A program made the position numbers and the translations under genes. The notes beneath the pieces are model-generated. The model ran no database searches. It had not been told where the DNA came from and saw nothing but the letters and a program-made list of their open reading frames with translations. Shown here one piece after another: positions 1 through 6,192 of a stretch of 14,705 bases of DNA (position 1 is the stretch's first letter; each line of letters starts with the position of its first letter). Source of the stretch: Bacillus salipaludis (GTDB lineage: Bacteria > Bacillota > Bacilli > Bacillales_B > DSM-18226); the NCBI RefSeq assembly GCF_004358205.1, contig NZ_SMYO01000036.1, positions 1-14,705 on the forward strand, written 5' to 3'.

Positions 1-30
1 TAAACCAACAAATTTTTGTACATCCTTCAT
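1..30 (-). CDS. Start of an unidentified gene, cut by the window edge
   Basis: Only the first ten codons are inside the window and read MKDVQKFVGL on the minus strand. An AAAAGGAG ribosome binding site lies about nine bases before the ATG, which supports a real start. The rest of the gene lies outside, so no family can be named. The ribosome binding site falls in one arm of a long inverted repeat described in the next entry. Confidence 0.5.
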   Translation of the reverse strand, partial: MKDVQKFVGL

Positions 31-33
31 ATT

Positions 34-130
34 AAACGGCTCCTTTTCGTGTGTAGCTCTACACTTGGTTTATTTTTGGGTAGTAACATTATGACCAAGT
101 GCAACCTACGTTAAGCGATGGGAGCCGTTT
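34..130 (-). promoter_or_regulatory. Leader with nested inverted repeats able to mask a ribosome binding site
   Basis: AAACGGCTCC (34-43) and GGAGCCGTTT (121-130) are exact reverse complements. Inside them, CACTTGGT (62-69) and ACCAAGTG (94-101) also pair exactly. A third small hairpin, GTGTA/TACAC (51-55 and 60-64), overlaps one inner arm, so two folds compete. On the minus-strand transcript the GGAG of the ribosome binding site for the gene at 30-1 lies in the last arm, so the outer stem would hide it. No known riboswitch class is recognised. The pairing is seen; the regulatory role is inferred. Confidence 0.4.
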
Positions 131-140
131 CGTTCATTAT

Positions 141-212
141 GACTAAAGGTGCTGTTTCTACAAAAAGTGGAGACGCTTTTCTCTATTCAACTAAATGGGC
201 AGTTTAGTGGAA
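141..212. repeat. Dispersed repeat, copy R1 (GAGACGC-core type)
   Basis: ACTAAA (142-147) and TTTAGT (203-208) form the terminal stem, next to GGTGC on the left and GGGCAG on the right. The core hairpin, GCTGTTTC against GAGACGC, runs into TTTTCTC. The same core type recurs in the copy at 14234-14312, while other copies carry different cores between the same kinds of ends. Confidence 0.6.
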
Positions 213-238
213 GAAGAAATTGGATAACTTTAAAAAGA

Positions 239-270
239 AAACTCGCCATAAACATCTTTGGCGAGTTTTG
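239..270 (-). terminator. Intrinsic terminator
   Basis: AAACTCGCCA (239-248) pairs perfectly with TGGCGAGTTT (259-268) around a ten-base loop. Read on the minus strand, the stem is followed by TTTTCTTTTT, so it best ends transcripts coming from the dehydrogenase fragment at 375-662. A shorter T-run on the plus side may make it bidirectional. Confidence 0.75.
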
Positions 271-374
271 CTATTTATTACCCAATATGGTCCATTTAAA
301 ATACAACTGTCTTCTTAAATAAATGATTTTCTGAAAAGCATTTAAAAAATTTAGTAACTCTTCACAAGTGGTGG

Positions 375-662
375 TTACTCAATTATGTTCTTCGTTGCTT
401 GGTACATTTTCTCGACGTATTCGTCGATTTCATCCCGTGACATACGTAAGCGATTCACAGAAGTACCATATCCGATTTCGTTTTTACCCTCTTCTAATTC
501 TTTGAAAATGCCGTCTGCGAATTCATCTAATGGTTCTCCAGGCAGACCTGCACCGTTTAAAAAATCTGTATTCACCGCTGGCGGAGCAACTTCAATGACT
601 TCTATAGACCTTAAAATTTTCCTTTGTGAAATTCTATCAGAAGGAAAGGGTAATTTTACCAA
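375..662 (-). pseudogene. C-terminal fragment of a DltE-like short-chain dehydrogenase
   Basis: The readable frame ends with residues typical of the C-terminal third of DltE-type SDR oxidoreductases: IEVIEVAPPAVNTD, then PLDEFADGIFKELEEGKNEIGYGTS and a final helix. Whole family members have about 250 residues, with a Rossmann GxxxGxG motif and a YxxxK catalytic pair near the middle. None of that is present here or upstream. The first 15-20 residues of the frame, from a TTG without a clear ribosome binding site, do not look like the family. This is therefore a 5'-truncated remnant. Repeat copy R2 begins about 40 bases beyond the broken end, so repeat-associated rearrangement may have caused the loss, though that is inference. 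Confidence 0.7.
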
Positions 663-704
663 TAGGATATTTTATATTTTTAAGTATAAAAATTATTTAT
701 CATA

Positions 705-788
705 TTAAGCTAACGGGTGCAAGAGTTACAGAACTGGCTGTCATTTAGGCAGCTTTTCTTATGGAACTAAATGGGCGGGTTAGTTGAA
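705..788. repeat. Dispersed repeat, copy R2 (CTGTC-core type)
   Basis: The left end TTAAGCTAACGGGTGC and right end GGGCGGGTTAGTTGAA carry the complementary pair CTAAC/GTTAG. The core hairpin is GCTGTC-ATTTA-GGCAGC (737-753), followed by TTTTCTT. It is nearly identical to the core of R7, and differs from R4 at stem positions where pairing is kept by G-T wobble. Confidence 0.7.
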
Positions 789-909
789 CAATCGTCATTA
801 GCTTTTTTCCACAAACGATAAATGCGAAAGCCCCAGTTCCTTTAGATAAAAGGGGATGGGATCTGATTGTAGAAAAATCGAGAATATTTTTAAAAGCGTC
901 TTATCAAAA

Positions 910-1380
910 TTAGCTTTTTACACCCATATGTTCAATTATTCGCTTCATTGCTTGAACCTGTCCCATATGGGCAGCTTCATGCATCAGCGTTACACACGCC
1001 AGTTCTCCAAAGGTTTTACATCCCAGGAATGGTGTTTCTAAAGTGTTGTTTAGTTGTTCAGCTGAAATTTGCTGAAGACGAGCTAATTGATCTTTTAGCT
1101 GTACCATAAGTTCATCCATAGTAGGTACATTTCCTGTCCAATCAGCTGGTTTCGTACCGTTCCCGAACAATTCCATATAGTTTGTGGGAAGATGGGTTGT
1201 TGCATGAGGAAAACCAAACATGGTTTGTTCAGTAACTGTCAAAACGTGACCAGTATGCCAGTGAATTGTGTTATTGAAACCACCTGGCTGGAGATCTGTT
1301 TGGTCCTTGGAAATAGACCCTAAGATCTTGATGAAGTACTCTCTTGTCATTTCAAATTGCTTAAATAAAAGTTCGTTCAT
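910..1380 (-). CDS. DinB-family putative metal-dependent protein
   Basis: This 156-residue protein has the size and layout of the DinB/YfiT four-helix family. The family's metal-binding histidines appear as H45 in HTGHV and as H134 and H138 in HEAAHMGQV, so the likely metal triad is intact. Family members in Bacillus include putative thiol-dependent transferases and DNA-damage-induced proteins; the substrate cannot be told from sequence. The ATG follows AAAGGAGG at good spacing, which fixes the start. It stands alone on the minus strand between R2 and the thioredoxin gene, apparently as its own unit. GACATT-A-AATGTC (1464-1476) upstream is a possible operator, but nothing else supports that. 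Confidence 0.85.
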   Translation of the reverse strand: MNELLFKQFEMTREYFIKILGSISKDQTDLQPGGFNNTIHWHTGHVLTVTEQTMFGFPHATTHLPTNYMELFGNGTKPADWTGNVPTMDELMVQLKDQLARLQQISAEQLNNTLETPFLGCKTFGELACVTLMHEAAHMGQVQAMKRIIEHMGVKS

Positions 1381-1395
1381 TCGCTTTCTCCTCCT

Positions 1396-1630
1396 TTAAC
1401 ATAAACAACCATATTTTACCATAAAATAAGAGCGAATATGGCCTTTTTCTGTAACAATTTATTGACATTAAATGTCTAATTTTTTACTTTGTTTTCAATA
1501 GTTGAACCTAAAATATGGAATAATTTCCGTCCTTTAGCTCATAAGAAAACGGATTCTACAACATCCACACCCTATTAACATGAACTACAACTCGTTATAA
1601 AAATGGGGTTGCAACCTTTTTTATTTTTGT
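1396..1630. other. Intergenic stretch, no gene seen
   Basis: AT-rich, with no open frame of note on either strand. It holds the short palindrome GACATTAAATGTC (1464-1476) upstream of the DinB gene, and GGTTGCAACC followed by a T-rich run near 1606-1628, which could be a weak plus-strand terminator with no gene in front of it. Confidence 0.4.
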
Positions 1631-1664
1631 AGAGCAAGATTGTGAGAGATTATGGTGCTTAAAA
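1631..1664. repeat. Possible solo left end of the dispersed repeat
   Basis: GAGCAAGATTGTGA here is identical to the flank and outer end of copy R7 (near 6185-6198), and the following GCTTAAAA resembles the next part of its terminal repeat. No matching core or right end follows before the thioredoxin terminator. Confidence 0.35.
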
Positions 1665-1671
1665 TGAAATA

Positions 1672-1693
1672 ACGACCAAGATTATCTGGTCGT
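1672..1693 (-). terminator. Intrinsic terminator after the thioredoxin gene
   Basis: ACGACCA (1672-1678) pairs with TGGTCGT (1687-1693) across an eight-base loop. On the minus strand it is followed by the T-rich TATTTCATTTT. It lies about ten bases past the thioredoxin stop codon. Confidence 0.65.
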
Positions 1694-1703
1694 ATACCTT
1701 TAA

Positions 1704-2024
1704 TTATTTATTTTGTTCGTTCAAAAACTCTCTTACTTGCTCTGGAGATTTTGCGTTAGCACTATGTAAATGGGCAAGCTTTTCTCCGTTTTTGAAGATT
1801 AGCAAGCTTGGGATTCCCATTACAGAATATTTTTCAGCAAGTTCTGGAAAATCATCACGATTGATTTCGTTCCACTCATATTGACTGTAATCCTTAATGA
1901 CATCATCGATGAACATATTCATTCTAGTACAGTCTGGGCACCAACCTGCAAAAAATTTTATGATAACAGGTTTTTCATTAGAGACCACTTGTTCAAATGT
2001 TTCAAGACTTTTAATTTTCTCCAA
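1704..2024 (-). CDS. Thioredoxin-family protein, YtpP-like
   Basis: The 106 residues form a single thioredoxin fold. The redox motif is W28-C29-P30-D31-C32, and the cis-proline follows in GIPS (P71). The WCPDC variant and the short length match the YtpP-type thioredoxin-like proteins of Bacillus rather than the classical WCGPC thioredoxin. It is expected to be a cytosolic thiol-disulfide reductase; its partner is unknown. There is no signal peptide. The start is TTG, chosen because AAGGAGG lies seven bases upstream and no ATG fits. It is transcribed alone and ends at the hairpin at 1672-1693. Confidence 0.85.
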   Translation of the reverse strand: MEKIKSLETFEQVVSNEKPVIIKFFAGWCPDCTRMNMFIDDVIKDYSQYEWNEINRDDFPELAEKYSVMGIPSLLIFKNGEKLAHLHSANAKSPEQVREFLNEQNK

Positions 2025-2104
2025 GAGATTTCCTCCTTATTAAAATAACCAATGGGATTGATTATTTATTTATTAGTATTGTATAAAGTAATTTCTTCTC
2101 ATTC

Positions 2105-2206
2105 AAATTTTTTGATTGGTTAGTACTTGCTCTAATTTAAGACAAAGAAGCACTTATACCAATTGCTATTGGAGTTTTTGCTTTATGGTCATTTTTTAGT
2201 GGGTAG
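2105..2206 (+). other. Possible remnant of a small membrane protein gene
   Basis: One plus-strand frame reads DWLVLALI, a stop, then DKEALIPIAIGVFALWSFFSG and a stop at 2204-2206. This resembles a decayed hydrophobic C-terminus, but there is no start or ribosome binding site and the match to a family is not secure. The rest of the 2025-2545 gap holds repeat R3 and a terminator; 2309-2460 shows nothing recognisable. Confidence 0.2.
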
Positions 2207-2223
2207 AAAAGGTTTTCGTTATA

Positions 2224-2308
2224 AAACTAACGGGTGCTTATGTTAGGGATGATGATCGCTGCGGCAGTCATTTTTTCTTGTTGAACAAACGGGGCAGGAT
2301 CGTGGAAG
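2224..2308. repeat. Dispersed repeat, copy R3 (CTGCGGC-core type)
   Basis: The left end is AAACTAACGGGTGCTTATGTTA and the right side TTGAACAAACGGGGCAGG. The core hairpin is ATGATCGC-TGCG-GCAGTCAT (2252-2271), followed by TTTTTTCTTG. The right terminus (ATCGTGG) has drifted from the usual TTAGTT. The TTATGTTA segment groups it with R5, R10 and R12. Confidence 0.65.
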
Positions 2309-2462
2309 AAAGGAAAGTTATTTATAGTAAGGAATATTTTTCTTTTAGATTGATTTTGATAAAACAATCGTATTAGATGTCGGAGGAAATATAATATGGG
2401 TACATTTTAATGCGAGGTGAATTTGTAATAAAATATTGAAAAAATAGCATAAACAAAAAAAG

Positions 2463-2505
2463 AGCACGGGAAGAAAAACTTCTTATTTCCTTTCCATGCT
2501 TTTTT
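2463..2505 (-). terminator. Probable terminator of the COG4705-like gene
   Basis: An imperfect hairpin pairs AGCACGGGAAG with the TTCCATGCT side. On the minus strand the stem is followed by CTTTTTTTGTTT. It lies about 40 bases past the stop of the gene at 2546-3394. Confidence 0.5.
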
Positions 2506-2545
2506 AAGGACTCATTAGATTGGCCCTTTGTATGTCTTTTAAGTT

Positions 2546-3394
2546 TTAATCTACTTGGAGATTAGATTCGTTTATTCTCGATTTACTTGTTGTGAACTGA
2601 ATAATAATGCAGATTACGAGAATAGCCAATAAAATAGCGGAAGCGATTTCTGTACCATTTTCTAAACCTAGTCCACCTTTTTCGTGAGGTTTAATCAAGT
2701 AATCACCGAACGTTGCCCCGAAAGGACGAGTCAATACAAATGCTAACCAGAATAAAAATACTCTATTTATTTTTGTAAACCAATACGCTAAAAGAACGAT
2801 TAATATTAACCCACCTGTGACCATAGCGCCTTGAGCAATTGTAAGTCCTAAACCTTGTTCCAGATAATTTCCACCACCAGCTAACGTTCCGACTCCTGAA
2901 GCTTTGTGCGATAAAAAATCTCCTGCTGCTGTACCTAGTGTATTAGAAACTAGAATGGCTATCCAATATAGAATTTCAACTCGTTTTGTTGCTATACTCT
3001 TAACGTTTAATGTTGGCTCTGTGAAATACCAAAATAAAAAAATAATCACCAGCAAACTTACTAATAGCAGAGACCCTTTCAGATATCCTAGCCCTAATGA
3101 ACGGTCCATAAAGTCAGAAAATGCTGTTCCTGCAAGACTTGTTGATAAAATAACAGTCCAATAAACAGGAGGAACATATTTCTTAACAAACAATTGAATG
3201 GTTAAAAAGATAGCAAATACACCAATGAAAATCAGAAATGGGATTATGTAATTATCTTCTGTTCCAGGTACAGTAACTAAATCACTGCCTGTTTCTCCTA
3301 ATGTTGTGGCGGCAATCTTCATAATCCAGAATAGGAGTGTCAATTGAGGAATCTTGTTAATTGACGAATTTACGATTTCTTTTGTAGTAGACAT
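2546..3394 (-). CDS. COG4705-like multi-spanning membrane protein
   Basis: The 282 residues are mostly hydrophobic helices, about eight, with a short charged tail. The chain is a four-fold internal repeat. Each unit has an FW/YW start to a helix, then a G-x-x-x-[SG]-D motif (GETGSD 33-38, GTAFSD 89-94, GTAAGD 154-159, GATFGD 226-231), usually with GLG shortly after (101-103, 181-183, 241-243). This matches the uncharacterised membrane-protein group COG4705. No reaction is established; the repeated aspartates suggest ion or metal handling, but that is a guess. The ribosome binding site (GAAAGGTG) is moderate and about 11 bases from the ATG. A paralogue with an extra C-terminal part lies at 10420-11928. 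Confidence 0.75.
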   Translation of the reverse strand: MSTTKEIVNSSINKIPQLTLLFWIMKIAATTLGETGSDLVTVPGTEDNYIIPFLIFIGVFAIFLTIQLFVKKYVPPVYWTVILSTSLAGTAFSDFMDRSLGLGYLKGSLLLVSLLVIIFLFWYFTEPTLNVKSIATKRVEILYWIAILVSNTLGTAAGDFLSHKASGVGTLAGGGNYLEQGLGLTIAQGAMVTGGLILIVLLAYWFTKINRVFLFWLAFVLTRPFGATFGDYLIKPHEKGGLGLENGTEIASAILLAILVICIIIQFTTSKSRINESNLQVD

Positions 3395-3596
3395 TTAAAT
3401 TGCATTCACCTTTCATTTTTATTTTAAATTACAATAAATAGCCTCTTTATTTATTAAAGTAAGCTGAAAAAAGGATTAATTTTATATGATATTTCTCCGA
3501 CTGCATAATTTGCATCGCCATCGAATGTGGGCAGATAAGAATGTCATACACAGAGTAAAATATTTGGGGGTTGGTAAAAAACACTAAATATTATGT

Positions 3597-3700
3597 TTGT
3601 GAAGTAAACTACTTAAACTATCGGGTGCAGGAGTTACAGATCCAGCTGCCATTAAGGTGGCTTTTTTTCTTCTTCAAGTAACGGGGCAGGATAGCTTAAG
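3597..3700. repeat. Dispersed repeat, copy R4 (CTGCC-core type)
   Basis: The left end runs from TTGTGAAG through CTTAAACTATCGGGTGC, and the right end is GGGGCAGGATAGCTTAAG. CTTAAACTATC pairs with GATAGCTTAAG with one mismatch, giving a long terminal stem. The core hairpin is GCTGCC-ATTAA-GGTGGC (3645-3661), followed by TTTTTTTCTT. It ends about 25 bases before the extended -10 of the signal peptidase gene, so its terminator would shield that promoter from upstream reading. The rest of the gap (3395-3596) shows nothing recognisable. Confidence 0.75.
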
Positions 3701-3724
3701 AAAAAACATATACCCAAACAAATA

Positions 3725-3733
3725 TGGTAAAAT
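3725..3733 (+). promoter_or_regulatory. Extended -10 promoter of the signal peptidase gene
   Basis: TG-G-TAAAAT is an extended -10 element about 40 bases before the start codon. No good -35 is present at the usual spacing, as is common for extended -10 promoters. Confidence 0.45.
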
Positions 3734-3772
3734 GAGGATATGAAACAGATGAATATTTAGGGAGGTCGAGAA

Positions 3773-4321
3773 ATGGTAAAGAAGAAAAATGAAATGTATG
3801 AATGGATTAAAGCCTTAATAGGTGCACTTGCAATAGCAGTCATTATTCGCTCTTTTTTCTTTACGCCGATTGTTGTTGACGGTGCTTCAATGAACCCTAC
3901 TCTTCAGGACCAGGACCGTATGATTGTAACAAAAATCGGAGAACCGAAAAGATTTGATATTGTTGTGTTTCATGCTCCAGAAGATAAGGATTACATAAAA
4001 CGCGTAATCGGACTCCCAGGTGACAGAATTGAATATAAAAATGATGTTTTATATATAAATGGGAAAGCTTACAACGAACCTTACTTGGAAAAATACAAAA
4101 ATTCATTAAAAGATGGAGGAACATTAACAGACTCCTTCACTTTAAAGGAAACCGCAGTAGGTAGTGATACTGTCCCTAAAGATAGTTTGTTTGTAATGGG
4201 AGATAACAGAAGGCAAAGCAAAGACAGCCGTGCTATTGGAGCGATACCATTGAAAAAGGTAATAGGGACAACAAATGTTGTTTATTATCCAATAAAAGAT
4301 ATTAAAATCGTAAATGACTAA
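3773..4321 (+). CDS. Signal peptidase I (SipS/LepB type)
   Basis: This enzyme removes signal peptides from exported proteins at the outer face of the membrane. The 182 residues match the usual Gram-positive length: one N-terminal membrane anchor (about 11-30), then the catalytic domain. The nucleophile is S39 in GASMNPTL and the general base K76 in DYIKRVIGLPGD. The conserved GDNRRQSKDSR box is at 143-153, so the enzyme looks active. AGGGAGGT lies seven bases before the ATG. It is monocistronic, with its own extended -10 promoter and two hairpin terminators. Bacillus genomes carry several sip paralogues and the exact one cannot be told. Confidence 0.93.
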   Translation: MVKKKNEMYEWIKALIGALAIAVIIRSFFFTPIVVDGASMNPTLQDQDRMIVTKIGEPKRFDIVVFHAPEDKDYIKRVIGLPGDRIEYKNDVLYINGKAYNEPYLEKYKNSLKDGGTLTDSFTLKETAVGSDTVPKDSLFVMGDNRRQSKDSRAIGAIPLKKVIGTTNVVYYPIKDIKIVND

Positions 4322-4324
4322 ATC

Positions 4325-4359
4325 CAGTTTGACAAAATAGTTAGACTGTTTTCTTCTTT
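4325..4359 (+). terminator. First terminator after signal peptidase
   Basis: CAGTTTGAC (4325-4333) pairs with GTTAGACTG (4340-4348) when G-U pairs are allowed, and TTTTCTTCTTT follows. It begins three bases past the stop codon. Confidence 0.5.
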
Positions 4360-4366
4360 AACCATT

Positions 4367-4407
4367 GGGGTGCGTTTAATCCTAGAAGGATTACCACCCT
4401 TTTTTTG
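4367..4407 (+). terminator. Strong intrinsic terminator
   Basis: The stem GGGTG plus TTAATCC pairs with GGATTA plus CACCC around TAGAA, followed by seven T residues. It probably backs up the weaker hairpin just after the signal peptidase gene. Confidence 0.8.
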
Positions 4408-4457
4408 TTGAATACCTTCTTAAATAAACGGAACAGCATGTCTGAATAAATATAATA

Positions 4458-4479
4458 TGTGAAGTATTACACTTAAACT
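4458..4479. repeat. Solo left terminus of the dispersed repeat
   Basis: TGTGAAGTATTACACTTAAA is identical to the outer left end of copy R7 (6195-6214). The sequence after it is unrelated to any core, so this is an isolated end, left by decay or recombination. Confidence 0.6.
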
Positions 4480-4639
4480 CCCATGAAAATAAAAACTGAA
4501 TAAGGGCATGAAAAAATAGACCCAGAAAAACCAGTTTTTAAAAAAAGGCTGAGCCTCTTGAAGGATCGTATATAAGATTGGCTGGTAGATCGACTTGTGC
4601 AACCTTTCTACTTAAACTGAAATCAGTTAAAGCTGGCGC

Positions 4640-4850
4640 AACAACCAGAAAAAGGATTAATCTCCCATGAGTGCTACCCCTAAAGGGTGCGACAGTCGGT
4701 GGTACACCGTGGTCGTTGGAGTCAGACTAACGGATGGGCTCAAAGGCACCATAGTTCAAAGACCTTCTTCGCCAGCATTAAAACAGTATAGACGGTCTTA
4801 GCCATTTTCATTCTCTGTGGTGCAGCGCTGATTTTGCGCTACATGGATGG
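4640..4850 (+). ncRNA. Orphan structured region resembling an IS110-family end (candidate bridge-RNA segment)
   Basis: The stretch has no convincing gene but is dense in hairpins: ACCC-CTAAA-GGGT (about 4676-4688), GGTG-GTA-CACC (about 4699-4709), a wide AGACC...GGTCT pair enclosing a large internal loop (about 4759-4799), and AGCGC...GCGCT (about 4824-4840). The wording GGGTGCGACAGTCGG and GGTACACCGTGG reminds me of the non-coding ends of IS110-family elements, which encode bridge RNAs with large guide loops. No transposase follows: repeat R5 begins at once after it. If the reading is right, this is a dead element end. The family link is from memory and needs a search. Confidence 0.35.
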
Positions 4851-4930
4851 CTAACGGGTGCTTATGTTAACGATGGAATAGCTGCGGCGATTCCTGTTTT
4901 TTATTGGGGTAACGGCTTGGGAGAGTTTAA
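4851..4930. repeat. Dispersed repeat, copy R5 (CTGCGGC-core type)
   Basis: The left end is CTAACGGGTGCTTATGTTA. The core hairpin is GGAATAGC-TGCG-GCGATTCC (4875-4894), then TGTTTTTTATT. The right side (GGGGTAACGGCTTGGGAGAGTTT) is clearly degenerate. It abuts the structured region on its left, and the small gene at 4945 begins just to its right. Confidence 0.6.
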
Positions 4931-4944
4931 ATAGGAGGAATAAT

Positions 4945-5229
4945 ATGAAAAAATTTCGTGGGAAAAAGAGATATTTCCATAAAATATGGAGAAAAGTAAA
5001 TAGCTTTCATCTGGAACTTGATAATGAGTCATGGTTTAATTTTTATCATATTCACCTTGATTGGGATGGTCTTGGAAAAGGAAGTGTGAAGATAAGAAGA
5101 GAGCATATAAAAGCATATTTTGCTATTTATAAAAGGGTATTAAATAAGCTAAAAATGTTTGAAAAATCTTATTACAAGAGTCAAATAAGATTGGGCTGCT
5201 GCGGCAGCCTTTTTTGCTTGTTCCACTAA
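4945..5229 (+). CDS. Hypothetical protein whose 3' end lies in a dispersed repeat
   Basis: AGGAGG six bases before the ATG marks a genuine start. The first 75 or so residues are basic and aromatic, with ELDNESWFNFYHIHLDWDGLGKGSVKIRREHIKAYF, and resemble a Bacillus hypothetical protein family that I recall as longer. From about residue 76 the frame enters repeat copy R6, and its last residues (LGCCGSLFCLFH) are simply the translated hairpin of that repeat. The natural C-terminus is therefore probably lost. No signal peptide or membrane helix is seen. The function is unknown; it may be a pseudogene. Confidence 0.55.
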   Translation: MKKFRGKKRYFHKIWRKVNSFHLELDNESWFNFYHIHLDWDGLGKGSVKIRREHIKAYFAIYKRVLNKLKMFEKSYYKSQIRLGCCGSLFCLFH

Positions 5230-5246
5230 TGGGGCAGTTTAGCGAA
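5173..5246. repeat. Dispersed repeat, copy R6, left end missing
   Basis: The similarity starts inside the element at CAAGAGT. The core hairpin is perfect, GGCTGC-TGCG-GCAGCC (5194-5209), followed by TTTTTTGCTTG. The right end ACTAATGGGGCAGTTTAG is intact. The usual left CTAACGGGTGC is absent, replaced by the coding sequence of the small gene. Confidence 0.6.
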
Positions 5247-5320
5247 AGAATGAAATCCTAGTCTTAACAATTGTAAACTATATATAATGTACTATAATAT
5301 TTCCAATATCATATACAACA

Positions 5321-5360
5321 AAGAAGTGCCCATGCGACAGTTCATGCGGGGACACTTCTT
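5321..5360. terminator. Hairpin terminator, probably bidirectional
   Basis: AAGAAGTG plus CCC (5321-5331) pairs with GGG plus CACTTCTT (5348-5360), with one bulged A. It sits between the converging small gene (plus) and the repeat-peptide gene (minus) and has T-rich flanks on both strands. Confidence 0.7.
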
Positions 5361-5418
5361 TTCATAAAAAAGCAATTTTTTGTTGAAGATTTACCAACCT
5401 ACAAAACAGCTAAAACAA

Positions 5419-5835
5419 CTAAATAAAGCCGCCGCCCATCATGCCACCACACATCATGCCGCCGCCCATCATGCCACCACACATCATGCCGCCGCCCATC
5501 ATGCCACCACACATCATGCCGCCGCCCATCATGCCACCACACATCATGCCGCCGCCCATCATGCCACCACACATCATGCCGCCGCCCATCATGCCACCAC
5601 ACATCATGCCGCCGCCCATCATGCCACCACACATCATGCCGCCGCACATCATGCCACCGCAACGCATACCGCCGCACATCATGCCACCGCAACGCATGCC
5701 GCCGCCCATCATGCCACCGCAACGCATACCGCCAAATATTCTCGGATCCTGACTCTGAGCACCCATAGGAATTAACTGACCAACTTGGAAATTATCCATT
5801 CCTAAAGTTTGAAGTTCATTATGAAAATTGAGCAT
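5419..5835 (-). CDS. Met/Gly/Cys-repeat peptide, candidate heterocycloanthracin/sonorensin-like precursor
   Basis: The 138 residues split into a leader-like N-terminus of about 35 residues (MLNFHNELQTLGMDNFQVGQ, then QSQDPRIFGG) and a low-complexity tail of CGG and GGG units separated by MM or MR, with 12 cysteines. The leader pattern (NF..ELQ.L, then QVG) and the CGG repeats resemble heterocycloanthracin/sonorensin-family precursors, whose cysteines are cyclised to thiazoles before export. No cyclodehydratase, dehydrogenase or transporter gene is adjacent, so maturation, if any, would act in trans. A Met/Cys-rich metal-binding or coat protein is the main alternative. GGGAGGT precedes the ATG by four bases. 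It ends at the hairpin at 5321-5360. Confidence 0.6.
   Translation of the reverse strand: MLNFHNELQTLGMDNFQVGQLIPMGAQSQDPRIFGGMRCGGMMGGGMRCGGMMCGGMRCGGMMCGGMMCGGMMGGGMMCGGMMGGGMMCGGMMGGGMMCGGMMGGGMMCGGMMGGGMMCGGMMGGGMMCGGMMGGGFI
5431..5730. repeat. 30-bp tandem repeat, ten units
   Basis: Seven successive 30-base units (5431-5640) are identical, and three more (5641-5730) are diverged. Each unit encodes ten residues on the minus strand, MMCGGMMGGG in the uniform part and CGG units with MR in the older part. The identical block forms the C-terminal half of the peptide, so it has expanded recently, probably by slippage. Confidence 0.95.
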
Positions 5836-6192
5836 TTTTACCTCCCATGTTTATTTATTAATTTAGGTTAAACTGACATCTAACAAGAGATTTGAACGGA
5901 GGAATTTTGTCAGTAATGTGTAATTAAGAGATACTCCGTGTACTCTCTTCAACAAAATATGATTACTTTTAGGTGACTGTTACTGGTTTAAAAGCCTATT
6001 TAATGTTAAAAGCTTCATAAAATGTGGTGTCTGGAAGTAAAGTTGGGATTAATTTTATTCAACTTGTTTTAATTCTCAACGAAAGATCTCTTTAAGGGGA
6101 AGATTTGCTATTGAAAAGGAAGGAACCCCGTCAACCTTATTCTTGTTAGGAACTAGAGGTGGACTACTGCCCTTGTTTGTGTCGGAGCAAGA
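5836..6192. other. Intergenic stretch, nothing recognised
   Basis: AT-rich upstream region of the repeat-peptide gene. A short open stretch near 6095-6235 without start or ribosome binding site was not accepted as a gene. No clear promoter could be picked. Confidence 0.4.

Noticed and set aside
2384..2410. Start-like site GGAGGAAATATAATATG
   Set aside because: A good ribosome binding site and ATG, but the frame stops after four codons.
4680..4720. T-box leader, suggested by GGTGGTACACCGTGG
   Set aside because: It does not match the T-box GGGTGGTACCGCG core, no specifier stem or antiterminator was seen, and no aminoacyl-tRNA synthetase or amino-acid gene follows.
4660..4800. Small open frame reading ATPKGCDSRWYTVVVG
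   Set aside because: No ribosome binding site and no family; the stretch is better explained by its hairpins.
5431..5730. CRISPR-like array
   Set aside because: The 30-bp units are directly adjacent with no unique spacers, and they are in frame within a coding sequence.
5380..5775. Plus-strand open frames over the tandem repeat encoding His/Ala/Thr or Met/Pro repeats
   Set aside because: They mirror the 30-bp repeat in other frames, lack ribosome binding sites, and oppose the minus-strand frame that has a good ribosome binding site and a leader-like N-terminus.
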